46,345 bases of DNA. It comes from a virus. The notes under the pieces are model-generated. The model was not told where the DNA came from and searched no databases. It saw only the letters and a program-made list of their open reading frames with translations. Position 1 is the first letter of the stretch. Each line of letters starts with the position of its first letter. Made by a program: the position numbers and the translations under genes. Of this stretch, positions 23,365 through 30,808 are shown one piece after another. The DNA lies in the IMG/VR virus record IMGVR_UViG_3300017773_000021, positions 1-46,345 of that record, one strand, 5' to 3'.

Positions 23365-24085
23365 TCTAGGTCTTATTAAGACACCAGAGCGAACAGAGAC
23401 TTACGTACCAGTAAGTCACCAAGAATTAGTAACAAAGATTAAAGAAGCAGGTACAAAGCATTACAATACCTCACCTTTTGAGACAAAGCTAGAGGTAAAT
23501 CATAGAGGCCAACAAATGTTTGGTAGTATGATATTTCATGACGGCTCTCAGTTATCAGGTAGCGGTATGAATAGAAGTATTGGCTTTCGTAATTCTTATG
23601 ATAAGACATTACCTATAGGTGTATGTGGTGGGGCATCAGTATTTGTATGCTCTAACCTCATGTTTACAGGTGATATTATTAAGATGCGTAAACACACTCA
23701 GAATGTAGAAGAAGATTTAGATGTTCTTATACAAAAGTTGTTTGATGATGTAGATCGTCGTTATGATCAGTCTGTTGAAGCTAAGAAACTTCTAGAAGAG
23801 ATAGAATTTAGCGATACAGACGCAGGTAATTATTTAGGCCAATTATTCGTAAATCAAGGTGTTTTAAATGGCGCACAGCTAAACAAAGCAACTAAAGAAT
23901 GGTTTGAATCCCCTGTATTTACTGACCGTACAGCGTGGTCTGCATATAATGCATGCACAGAGGCACTCAAAGCTGCGCATCCTATGAATGCTTTGGAAAA
24001 GTATACCAAATTACATACATTTACAAAAGAATTTACGATAGACCCTTATCTTCATATGCTGAAAGAAGGGAACCTACCGTTCTAA
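23339..24085 (+). CDS. DUF932-like phage protein
   Basis: I place the start at ATG 23339 (MAKLVDFADLGLIKTP), preceded by GGAAG seven bases upstream; the upstream Met at 23261 would add 26 unlikely residues. The 248-residue product contains LSGSGMNRSIGFRNSYDKTLPIG and GASVFVCSNLMFTGD, the pattern of the DUF932 family, and a long helical charged segment near residues 120-165. The family is common in phages and plasmids and has no confirmed activity. Its place next to replication genes suggests DNA or replication control, which is inference. Confidence 0.65.
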   Translation: MAKLVDFADLGLIKTPERTETYVPVSHQELVTKIKEAGTKHYNTSPFETKLEVNHRGQQMFGSMIFHDGSQLSGSGMNRSIGFRNSYDKTLPIGVCGGASVFVCSNLMFTGDIIKMRKHTQNVEEDLDVLIQKLFDDVDRRYDQSVEAKKLLEEIEFSDTDAGNYLGQLFVNQGVLNGAQLNKATKEWFESPVFTDRTAWSAYNACTEALKAAHPMNALEKYTKLHTFTKEFTIDPYLHMLKEGNLPF

Positions 24086-24094
24086 TATAAATGT

Positions 24095-24322
24095 ATGAAG
24101 AAAAGTCCTTATAATGGAAAACACGTTGATCTTAATGAAATAAGACATTTATATAACGTGTTAAAATTTTATTATGATGACTTAGAAACTCTTAATATTG
24201 AAGCAGTTACAGATATAATGCGTATGGAATTTGGTTGCAAAGTCAACAAAAATGATGTATATTTATATCTTGTTACTGCACAATATTGGGATGATGACGG
24301 TAATTTATTATGTCATGAGTAA
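24095..24322 (+). CDS. Hypothetical protein (75 aa)
   Basis: The 75-residue protein is helical and rich in Tyr and Asp (NVLKFYYDDLETLNI, then YLYLVTAQYWDDDG). It has no catalytic or metal-binding motif and no membrane helix. It starts 9 bases after the DUF932-like gene and its stop lies within the next frame's start. It belongs to the run of small genes that precedes the DnaB-like helicase. The N-terminal half resembles a small helix-turn-helix arrangement only weakly. Confidence 0.5.
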   Translation: MKKSPYNGKHVDLNEIRHLYNVLKFYYDDLETLNIEAVTDIMRMEFGCKVNKNDVYLYLVTAQYWDDDGNLLCHE

Positions 24323-24491
24323 CTGTATAGAGTGCAATAAAGAATTAAGATGTTTATCAGATGATGTGCTGATGAATTTAAATGAAGAGGAACTAGATAA
24401 ATATTTAAACTGCGATGAAAGTGTCTTTAAACTTAACCAAGTTGAAGGGCAACAAACTGACTCCAAGCGAGTTTGTTTACATGTTAATTAA
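24315..24491 (+). CDS. Small Cys-containing protein (58 aa)
   Basis: The frame opens MSNCIECNKELRCLSDDVLM, where Cys-x-x-Cys and a third Cys suggest a metal site, and continues acidic. Its last 77 bases overlap the gene at 24415, where the residues look shadow-like. It starts inside the preceding stop (ATGAGTAA). Only the first half is convincing. Confidence 0.4.
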   Translation: MSNCIECNKELRCLSDDVLMNLNEEELDKYLNCDESVFKLNQVEGQQTDSKRVCLHVN

Positions 24492-24954
24492 AAGTGAAAG
24501 CGGTAAACAACTCGAGAAGTACCTAGAAATCCTACCTATAGACGAAAAGAAATTAGAGAAACGTGGCTTTGTGAAAATAATGCCCGATGACTCTCTTACG
24601 CTCCGTCAAAAAGCGTTGGATCTATTTAAAGTGCGTGGATGTGAGGATTGTTGGAATCAATTTGCATTGGCCTACCCACGCAAGGATCAAGGCCGTCCAC
24701 TACATAATGATATGAAGCGTAATAAGCTTAAATACATATCGTTGATAGAGCGTAACCCAGATTTGCATGAAACTATAATTAAAGCTGTTGAGGCTGAGAA
24801 AGAAGATAGAGTGCAAGCTAATTATACAAAAGAGTTTCGACCACGATGGAAGATGATGAGTAGTTATCTGAATCAAGAAGCTTGGACTATGTATGAAAAT
24901 TGTGAAATTACAAAACCTAAAACAGATAATAACTATGGAGAAGATTTAATATGA
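24415..24954 (+). CDS. Hypothetical protein upstream of the helicase, loader candidate
   Basis: The 179-residue protein opens MKVSLNLTKLKGNKLTPSEF and is mostly helical and charged. Residues 60-150 contain two Trp and several Lys/Arg clusters (PRKDQGRPLHNDMKRNKLK). It overlaps the DnaB-like gene start by four bases, giving translational coupling. Short genes directly upstream of phage replicative helicases often encode helicase loaders or primosome factors, so that is a contextual candidate. No AAA motif is present, so it is not a DnaC-like ATPase; a DnaT-like or gp59-like role would fit better. Confidence 0.5.
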   Translation: MKVSLNLTKLKGNKLTPSEFVYMLIKSESGKQLEKYLEILPIDEKKLEKRGFVKIMPDDSLTLRQKALDLFKVRGCEDCWNQFALAYPRKDQGRPLHNDMKRNKLKYISLIERNPDLHETIIKAVEAEKEDRVQANYTKEFRPRWKMMSSYLNQEAWTMYENCEITKPKTDNNYGEDLI

Positions 24955-25958
24955 GTGAAGAACACAAACCATTACCATGGCGACATATATCTAAAGCATC
25001 TAGTGCTGCATTGCGGTACATAGATGGTAGACGTAAAGGTGAAATTAAATCTTTATCCACACCGTGGAAGAAGTTTAATAATATATCTATGGGTGGTATA
25101 GAATGGCAGACTATCACAACTATTGCTGGTATGTCTGGTAGCGGTAAAACTGCAATACTCGGTCAGCTTGAGACAGGATTAAAAGATCTTAATCAAGAAG
25201 AAGATTTTGCAATGCTTTCATTTAATTTCGAGATGTTATCCTCACGGCTGATTGGTCGTAAACTTAGTAATAAAATGAATATTACTACACAGCAATTATA
25301 TAGTGCGTCGGACACTTTTAGTTTGAACGATAATTACTATATGAATGCAGTACAGGAAGCTCGTAAGTTAAATAAGTATGATATAAATTACGTAGATATA
25401 CCAGGTAGTGTCAAATCTCTAGAAGCTACAATACTAGCTTTTTCTAAAGAAAAAGACAAACCTGTTATAATTATGTTAGATCATACTCTACTTGTAAAAA
25501 AGGCAGGCGGTGCGCAAGACAGAGATCTGTTGTACGATTTAATGGCTATGTTTAATGGTCTTAAGAAAGTTATTAGAGTTGCATTTATTCTAATATCACA
25601 AATGAATCGTAACATAGAAGCGTCAGAGCGCATACAAAACCCTGATTTACATTACCCTAAGAAACAAGACATTTTTGGTGCAGATGCATGTTATATGTAC
25701 TCTGATATTGTTATTGTAACACACAGACCAGAGATGCTTGGTATTAGGGCATACGGCCCAAAGCGGTGGCCTACAGATAATGCTATATTTTGGCATTATC
25801 TAAAGGTACGTGAGGGTGAGCCTTGTATTGCTCTTATGGAGAATGACTTGGCACATAACCAAATATTAGATGCTAAACCACCAAGCTATTCGAGCAATGA
25901 AAGTGAAGAAGTACGAGAAGATGGTGTCAAAGATACTGTTACACAAAACCAAAGCTAG
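24951..25958 (+). CDS. DnaB-like replicative helicase, RecA-fold domain only
   Basis: The 335-residue protein has Walker A GMSGSGKT with Lys66, Walker B PVIIMLDH near residue 177, and an ILISQMNR strand near residue 214, all typical of the SF4/DnaB ATPase core. The N-terminal domain of bacterial DnaB (about 150 residues) is missing; only about 45 residues precede the core, as in some phage helicases. The C-terminal tail is Ser/Glu-rich. It would unwind the fork ahead of PolA, with the TOPRIM primase-like protein at 27648. Missing the N-terminal domain means loader or primase contacts must differ from those of host DnaB. Confidence 0.85.
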   Translation: MSEEHKPLPWRHISKASSAALRYIDGRRKGEIKSLSTPWKKFNNISMGGIEWQTITTIAGMSGSGKTAILGQLETGLKDLNQEEDFAMLSFNFEMLSSRLIGRKLSNKMNITTQQLYSASDTFSLNDNYYMNAVQEARKLNKYDINYVDIPGSVKSLEATILAFSKEKDKPVIIMLDHTLLVKKAGGAQDRDLLYDLMAMFNGLKKVIRVAFILISQMNRNIEASERIQNPDLHYPKKQDIFGADACYMYSDIVIVTHRPEMLGIRAYGPKRWPTDNAIFWHYLKVREGEPCIALMENDLAHNQILDAKPPSYSSNESEEVREDGVKDTVTQNQS

Positions 25959-26193
25959 AGATAGTGATTATGTTTTGTATGCATTTGTACTACTAGAACA
26001 AGGTGTTGATATTAACACACTAAACACTAAAGATTTTCTAAAAGGTTTAAATAACAAAACATACCCATCTTTTGAGGGTATAGGACGTTGTCGCCGTAAA
26101 TTACAAGAAAATCATCCAGAGTTTAGAGGCACTAAGTGGGCGGCAAGGCATGCTGAACAAGAAAAAGTAAAAACCGAAATCAATTTATTTTAA
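25897..26193 (+). CDS. HTH-like replication-block protein (98 aa)
   Basis: I place the start at ATG 25897 (MKVKKYEKMVSKILLHKTKA) rather than at 25870. The 98-residue product has a helical N-terminal part and SFEGIGRCRRKLQENHPEF near residue 60, a pattern common in phage proteins with a winged-helix fold, where the Arg-rich helix would contact DNA. It overlaps the helicase gene by 62 bases and precedes a small 66-residue gene. A DNA-binding role is inference from the basic helix and its place in the block. Confidence 0.5.
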   Translation: MKVKKYEKMVSKILLHKTKARDSDYVLYAFVLLEQGVDINTLNTKDFLKGLNNKTYPSFEGIGRCRRKLQENHPEFRGTKWAARHAEQEKVKTEINLF

Positions 26194-26195
26194 TC

Positions 26196-26396
26196 ATGGA
26201 AGAAGAAAAACCAATTATGTGGGGATGGGAACCAAAACCGCAACCAGAGACAGTTCGTAGCAAAGAACACCAAGAGTATCTTATTGCTACATGGAACGCA
26301 CATGTTCCTAAAGAAAAACAAGTTACAACCATACTTGAATTAATAGGAGCATTAAAAGCAGAATTAGAAGAAGGAATTAAAGAAAATCAAAACTAA
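26196..26396 (+). CDS. Small hypothetical protein (66 aa)
   Basis: The gene starts three bases after the previous stop and overlaps the ATPase start by one base (TAATG). The 66-residue product has a Trp/Pro-rich N-terminus (IMWGWEPKPQPETV) and a helical acidic C-terminus (ELIGALKAELEEGIKENQN). No motif is recognised. Tight coupling on both sides suggests it is translated, and perhaps made in proportion to the Sak4-like ATPase. No membrane segment is present. Confidence 0.5.
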   Translation: MEEEKPIMWGWEPKPQPETVRSKEHQEYLIATWNAHVPKEKQVTTILELIGALKAELEEGIKENQN

Positions 26397-27076
26397 TGGC
26401 ACAAGAAGTATTAATAGTTGGCGCAAGTGGTACAGGGAAATCCACTTCAATAGAAAATCTAAACCCTGAGTCTACATTTATTGTAAACGTAGCCCGTAAG
26501 GCTTTACCGTTTAAAGGTTGGAAGACTAAATATCCTATATTCAACAAAGAGAATCCTAATGGTAGGTTCTGTTCTACAGACGTACCAAGCGAGATACTTG
26601 GCTGTTTGAATTACATTAATGATAAACGTCCTGAAATCAAGACGATTATTGTTGATGATTATCAATACACAATGGCAAACGAGTATATGCGTAGAGCTAA
26701 CGAGACTGGTTTCAAAAAGTTTACTGAGATTGCTCAGAATGCTTGGTCAGTTATCAATGCTGTAAAAGCTATGCGTGACGATTTGCTTGTAGTATTTATG
26801 ATGCACTCAGAAGTTACATTTGACGCACACGGTAATAAAGTCACAAAGGCTAAAACTATCGGTAAAATGATGGACAACGTTGTAACTCTCGAGGGTATGT
26901 TTACTATTGTATTGTATACAGATGTCACAAAGGGTGAGAATGGTATGACATATTCGTTTATTACACAAAACGATGGTGCCAATACTGGTAAAACCCCGAA
27001 AGATATGTTTGGATCTGTTAAAATACCAAACGATTTAGTAATGGTAGCAGACGCTATCGAAGAGTATAATAATTAA
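26396..27076 (+). CDS. Sak4-like RecA-fold ATPase (AAA_24-type)
   Basis: The 226-residue protein begins with Walker A GASGTGKS (Lys15), has Walker B TIIVDDYQ near residue 86, and continues with an ATPase core of the size of the phage Sak4/AAA_24 nucleotide-binding family. Sak4 proteins are short RecA-like single-strand annealing or recombination proteins that usually lie next to an SSB gene, as here (27094). This neighbourhood supports recombination or replication repair. No full RecA DNA-binding loops are evident. Function is by family resemblance. Confidence 0.75.
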   Translation: MAQEVLIVGASGTGKSTSIENLNPESTFIVNVARKALPFKGWKTKYPIFNKENPNGRFCSTDVPSEILGCLNYINDKRPEIKTIIVDDYQYTMANEYMRRANETGFKKFTEIAQNAWSVINAVKAMRDDLLVVFMMHSEVTFDAHGNKVTKAKTIGKMMDNVVTLEGMFTIVLYTDVTKGENGMTYSFITQNDGANTGKTPKDMFGSVKIPNDLVMVADAIEEYNN

Positions 27077-27093
27077 TTTTAAAAGAGAGAAAA

Positions 27094-27648
27094 ATGTACG
27101 GAAGTAACGTAGAAAGTAACAGTACAGGTGGCGCAATGCCATCAGTAGGTATTCAAGAAAATTGTGAGCTTGTTAGCGTATCACTAAACATGGATAAAGG
27201 CGGGAGACTTGACTTTGAATTCAAGCAGTCTAATGGTGCAACAGTAAAACACGCAGAGTTTCCTGCAAACCCAGATTATGGTGATGTAGAGAAACAAGCT
27301 ACAGATGTATCTCGTCGTGTTAAACATATTGCCACTAAATTTATGCCTGAGTCTGAGTTTGTTATTGAGAGTGCTAGTTCATTTGCAGAGTATGCAAATA
27401 AAGTAACAGCTCTTATGGGACAAAAGTTTATAGGTAAGAAGTTTAGAATGCTATTTATTTACAGAGGTAAGTATGCGTCTTTGCCAAAGTATCCTAACTT
27501 TATCGAGTCTATGGATGTGCCTGCAGATAAAACTAATATTTATATCTCAGACTATAATAAGAAGAAACTTGTTAAACCTGAACCAGATGCAGCACCAGTT
27601 ACACCAGAGACAGTAATGGCCACGGGTGGCGCTGAAATGCCGTTCTAA
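27094..27648 (+). CDS. Single-stranded DNA-binding protein (SSB-like)
   Basis: The 184-residue protein has a beta-rich body with basic residues, then a Pro/Ala-rich flexible tail from about residue 160 and the C-terminal tip GGAEMPF. An acidic tip ending in Pro-Phe is the protein-recruiting signature of bacterial and phage SSBs. It follows the Sak4-like ATPase and its stop overlaps the primase-like start (TAATG). It should coat single-stranded DNA at the fork and recruit recombination proteins. The OB-fold core itself is too divergent to identify by eye. Confidence 0.65.
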   Translation: MYGSNVESNSTGGAMPSVGIQENCELVSVSLNMDKGGRLDFEFKQSNGATVKHAEFPANPDYGDVEKQATDVSRRVKHIATKFMPESEFVIESASSFAEYANKVTALMGQKFIGKKFRMLFIYRGKYASLPKYPNFIESMDVPADKTNIYISDYNKKKLVKPEPDAAPVTPETVMATGGAEMPF

Positions 27649-28721
27649 TGTATGGTAGTAGAGTAGTAGAATTAAGCGATGATGAAATTTTAAGCAGGAT
27701 AACCTGTGTAGACATCTTTGCATACTATATAGGTAAAGACTTTAGGTTGGGGAGAGCTATGTGCTCTCCTCTTCGTAAGGACAAATCACCTTCTTTTACT
27801 ATCTTTAAACATAACAGTGGTAAACACTTTTTCAAAGATTTTAGCACTGGTGATTCTGGTGATTGTTTTACATTTCTAACAAAAATGTATGGTCTTAAAA
27901 GGTTTGATACATATCGTCTTGTAGATAACGACTTTCAGTTGGGTATATCTACAAGATCTTTTACAGCGCCCACCAAAAAACATATTGGTGAGCATTTAAA
28001 AGAATATGAAAACGTTGAACCATCTTCTACTACAATACAAATTAAATCACGTCCTTGGAATAATAAAGAGGACAAAACTTTTTGGTCAAAATATGGAATA
28101 TGTTGTAACATTCTTAATCGATTTTACGTCAAACCCGCAGAACACGTGTGGGTTAATGATAGGCTCGTTGTTAGCGCTAATCGCTACAATCCTATATATA
28201 CGTATGATTTTGGACAAGGAAAAATGAAAGTATACCAACCGTATAGCAATTTTAAATGGCTTAGTAACACTAGCGCGTCGGACCTACAAGGTTTGAGCCA
28301 ACTGCCTAATAGCGGAGACACGCTAGTGATTACTAAATCTTTAAAAGATGTTATGTGTTTGAGTATATGGGATATACCTGCAATAGCTCCAGCGTCAGAG
28401 AGTTGTGTCATTCCTGCAGATGTTGTCAAAGATTTATATGACAGATTTGCACAAATATACATATTATATGACTTTGATCGCACTGGCGTGTCTTTTGCTA
28501 ATAGACATAGGAAACTATATGGATTTACACCGTTATTTTTTACCAACGGAAAATTTAATACCTTTGACTACAAAGCAAAAGATTTGTCGGACTTTATAGC
28601 TAATCGTAGCTTAAGGGATGCGGCAGAGTTAATAGAATATGTATGCCAAGAGGAATATTTATACCAGGGAACGTACCCTCGAGTAAAAATGGAAGAAGAT
28701 GGACGGGCAGATACTTTATAG
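27648..28721 (+). CDS. Primase-like TOPRIM protein with degenerate zinc finger
   Basis: The 357-residue protein matches DnaG-type phage primases in its N-terminal segment: AMCSPLRKDKSPSFTIF, FFKDFSTGDSGDCFTFL (Cys39, Cys73). The usual CHC2 ligands are incomplete: the Cys-x-x-His of the first pair is Cys-Ser-Pro-Leu, and one Cys is replaced. The TOPRIM part shows TLVITKSLKD near residue 225, where an acidic Glu is expected, and YILYDFDRTG near residue 262, the Asp-x-Asp. It has no C-terminal helicase domain. It could prime lagging strands, or it may be a primase relative that no longer binds zinc. Confidence 0.75.
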   Translation: MYGSRVVELSDDEILSRITCVDIFAYYIGKDFRLGRAMCSPLRKDKSPSFTIFKHNSGKHFFKDFSTGDSGDCFTFLTKMYGLKRFDTYRLVDNDFQLGISTRSFTAPTKKHIGEHLKEYENVEPSSTTIQIKSRPWNNKEDKTFWSKYGICCNILNRFYVKPAEHVWVNDRLVVSANRYNPIYTYDFGQGKMKVYQPYSNFKWLSNTSASDLQGLSQLPNSGDTLVITKSLKDVMCLSIWDIPAIAPASESCVIPADVVKDLYDRFAQIYILYDFDRTGVSFANRHRKLYGFTPLFFTNGKFNTFDYKAKDLSDFIANRSLRDAAELIEYVCQEEYLYQGTYPRVKMEEDGRADTL

Positions 28722-29029
28722 TGTCTAAACAAACTCAGCGCTATTACAAAAATAGTAAAAAGTACTGGGTAGAAAATAAGAAAGAGTTTCACAAGTTATT
28801 AAAAGGAAAAGATTCACAAAACAAAAAGCCGTATAGAATCTCGTTTAAGTTTGTAAGGAAAAGTAGACATAAGTTTGACTACATTAATCCTGCACAAACT
28901 ATACAAGATCAGATGGTAAAATTCGGGTGGATAACTGATGATAATGCTGATGAAATGCTTCCTATATTTTTAGAGTTTGAATACAATAAAGAGAGCCCAG
29001 GAGTTTATATTAACGTTTTAAAATCATAA
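28643..29029 (+). CDS. RusA-like Holliday junction resolvase
   Basis: The 128-residue protein has the RusA layout. The N-terminal IPGNVPSSKNGRRW resembles the RusA strand that carries the conserved Pro-Ser-Lys. Residues 74-105 contain KFDYIN, TIQDQM and ITDDNADEM, with Asp79, Asp89 and Asp99/Asp100 in positions that suit the catalytic acidic residues of RusA. The start lies inside the primase-like gene, a 79-base overlap, and is supported because the family N-terminus begins here. It would cut four-way junctions made during recombination and packaging. Confidence 0.8.
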   Translation: MPRGIFIPGNVPSSKNGRRWTGRYFIVSKQTQRYYKNSKKYWVENKKEFHKLLKGKDSQNKKPYRISFKFVRKSRHKFDYINPAQTIQDQMVKFGWITDDNADEMLPIFLEFEYNKESPGVYINVLKS

Positions 29030-29031
29030 TG

Positions 29032-29349
29032 ATGTCTAAACTTAAAATACAATATCCAAAAGAGTTTAAAGAGAAGTGCTTTAACAATCTTAGATTTTTT
29101 ATGGATATACGCTTACTGATGTCTGCATTAGACAGTGGGCGAGATAGCATTGTGCGCTATTATCTTGAGCAAGCTTTAGAAGATCCTGAATTGTATATAA
29201 ATGAAGAAATACAAGATGATGGGTCACGAAGAATTGCAAACGCAAGAATTCACGCACATAAAGTACGGCAGGAGCTGTACACAGAATACATGGAATTATT
29301 AACTAAAACAATAGATAAAGAAAATGTCGAGTCAAGATTATTACGCTAA
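29032..29349 (+). CDS. Hypothetical helical protein (105 aa)
   Basis: The start is the second of two adjacent Met codons (29032), which keeps the overlap with RusA's stop short. The 105-residue product is helical and basic-acidic mixed, with LRFFMDIRLLMSALDSGRDS and ANARIHAHKVRQELYTEYM. It overlaps the RecE-like gene by 26 bases. No motif is recognised. Being wedged between the RusA and exonuclease genes, it may be a small recombination accessory, which is inference. Confidence 0.5.
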   Translation: MSKLKIQYPKEFKEKCFNNLRFFMDIRLLMSALDSGRDSIVRYYLEQALEDPELYINEEIQDDGSRRIANARIHAHKVRQELYTEYMELLTKTIDKENVESRLLR

Positions 29350-30304
29350 AGCAGACATTTCAAATAGTGACTTGGGTTATTTAAAAATATCTCCAAGGCA
29401 ATTTGTAATGCGCAAACAGCAGGAAATGCAAACTAAGAGCGGAGCTATGCAGCTTGGTACTCTTATTCATAAATACACTTTAGAGCCAGATGAATTTATT
29501 ATGGCTGATATAGAACCTGTTGGAGGTAAAATGGGTGAGTATATTAAAGCTTATTTTGAATTAGAGAAAGTTGGTACACCAGAAGATAAAATTTCTGATA
29601 TGGCGTATCAAATGTCTGGCTATAAGCCATCTCACTCTAAGCCAGAAACTATTCTTAAAAGCTTTAAAAAGAAAGAAGAGAATGTAAAGTTCTATGAATT
29701 CTTAAAAGCTGCAGATGGTAAAATTGCTTTGAATCAAAAAGACAGGCAAATTATAGAAGGATGTAAAACATCTTTGGCTGCACATGTTGTATCAAATAAA
29801 TTATTATTTACAGAACCAGAAGGAAATGTAGAGACTTTTAACGAGAAAGAAATTTATTTTACACAACACGATGTAGAATGTAAGTCTAAACTAGACAGAA
29901 TTATTGTAGATCATGACAAGAAAACTGCAACAATTGTAGATCTTAAAACAACAAGTTCTCAGGTTTATGGAGAGTGTACACCACTCAAAAATAAAACTGG
30001 TATACTTATTAGAGATTGGCATGTTACAGGATTTATGTACTCATGCTTACAATATTCTTATTATAGACAACTAGCATTTTATATTAATGCAGTTAAAGCT
30101 GAATATCCAGATTATACTGTAGATTCTTTTATTGTAGCTGTTGACACTAAGGGCTCGTATGATGTTGCTGTTTATAAACTTCCAGTCGAATGGATAGAAG
30201 AAGGTAACAACGAAATACAATGCTTAATTACTGAATATAAGCACTACAAAGAGAGTAATAATTTTAACGTAAAACAAGGGTTTGAAGAAGCCGTAACTTA
30301 TTAA
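29324..30304 (+). CDS. RecE/YqaJ-like PD-(D/E)XK exonuclease
   Basis: The 326-residue protein begins with an HTH-like SSQDYYAKADISNSDLGYLK and AMQLGTLIHKYTLEP, the RecE/lambda-type lead-in. The nuclease core reads CKSKLDRIIVD near residues 186-196 and ATIVDLKTTSS near residues 203-213, giving Asp-(x)n-Asp-x-Lys, followed by YYRQLAFYINAV near 243, the Gln-x-x-x-Tyr helix. This suits an exonuclease that resects double-strand ends for the Sak4-like and SSB proteins encoded upstream. The set forms a recombination module. It is distinct from the RecB/Cas4-like nuclease at 13644. Confidence 0.82.
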   Translation: MSSQDYYAKADISNSDLGYLKISPRQFVMRKQQEMQTKSGAMQLGTLIHKYTLEPDEFIMADIEPVGGKMGEYIKAYFELEKVGTPEDKISDMAYQMSGYKPSHSKPETILKSFKKKEENVKFYEFLKAADGKIALNQKDRQIIEGCKTSLAAHVVSNKLLFTEPEGNVETFNEKEIYFTQHDVECKSKLDRIIVDHDKKTATIVDLKTTSSQVYGECTPLKNKTGILIRDWHVTGFMYSCLQYSYYRQLAFYINAVKAEYPDYTVDSFIVAVDTKGSYDVAVYKLPVEWIEEGNNEIQCLITEYKHYKESNNFNVKQGFEEAVTY

Positions 30305-30804
30305 TGAGTAAGACTATGAAGACGAAATCATATACATATATATTGCCTATGATGGCATATTTTATGGATATAAAAAAACGTAATCTAGTCAACACCTATG
30401 TAGGATCTAAAGCTCATCCAGAATTGGATAATCATATTTTCTTACTTTATAAGTTTCATGGCACTAAAGATTTTATATTATATGAAGAATACTTAGAAAA
30501 AAGATCTATATTTCATAGTAAATATGATCCTGATAAGAATCATGTAATGTTTGTGTTTAATGTTCCAGAGGATTATCAGAGTATTTACCGTCAATTTATT
30601 GAAGGTAAGTATTCTGAATTTCCCCAGGACTATAAAATACAAATCTTTAAGTTCCATAATATAACTGATGCAGCACACAAAGTTGCAAAAGTCTTATTCA
30701 AACATCCAGATCTCAGAGAGGAATTAGAAGATAGGATAGGTGTAGAAATACCTGAGGATATGGAGGTTTCTTCCGTACCAGATATGAATCTAGAAAAACA
30801 CTAA
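30304..30804 (+). CDS. Hypothetical protein (166 aa) between exonuclease and rIIA
   Basis: The 166-residue protein is rich in Tyr, Phe, Lys and His, with alternating beta segments (DNHIFLLYKFHGTKDFILY, then NHVMFVFNVPEDY) and a C-terminal acidic helix (LREELEDRIGVEIPEDM). It overlaps the exonuclease stop by one base. No membrane segment or catalytic motif is seen. It comes before the rIIA-like gene, which is preceded by five bases without ATG. The role is unknown. Confidence 0.55.
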   Translation: MSKTMKTKSYTYILPMMAYFMDIKKRNLVNTYVGSKAHPELDNHIFLLYKFHGTKDFILYEEYLEKRSIFHSKYDPDKNHVMFVFNVPEDYQSIYRQFIEGKYSEFPQDYKIQIFKFHNITDAAHKVAKVLFKHPDLREELEDRIGVEIPEDMEVSSVPDMNLEKH

Positions 30805-30808
30805 ACAA

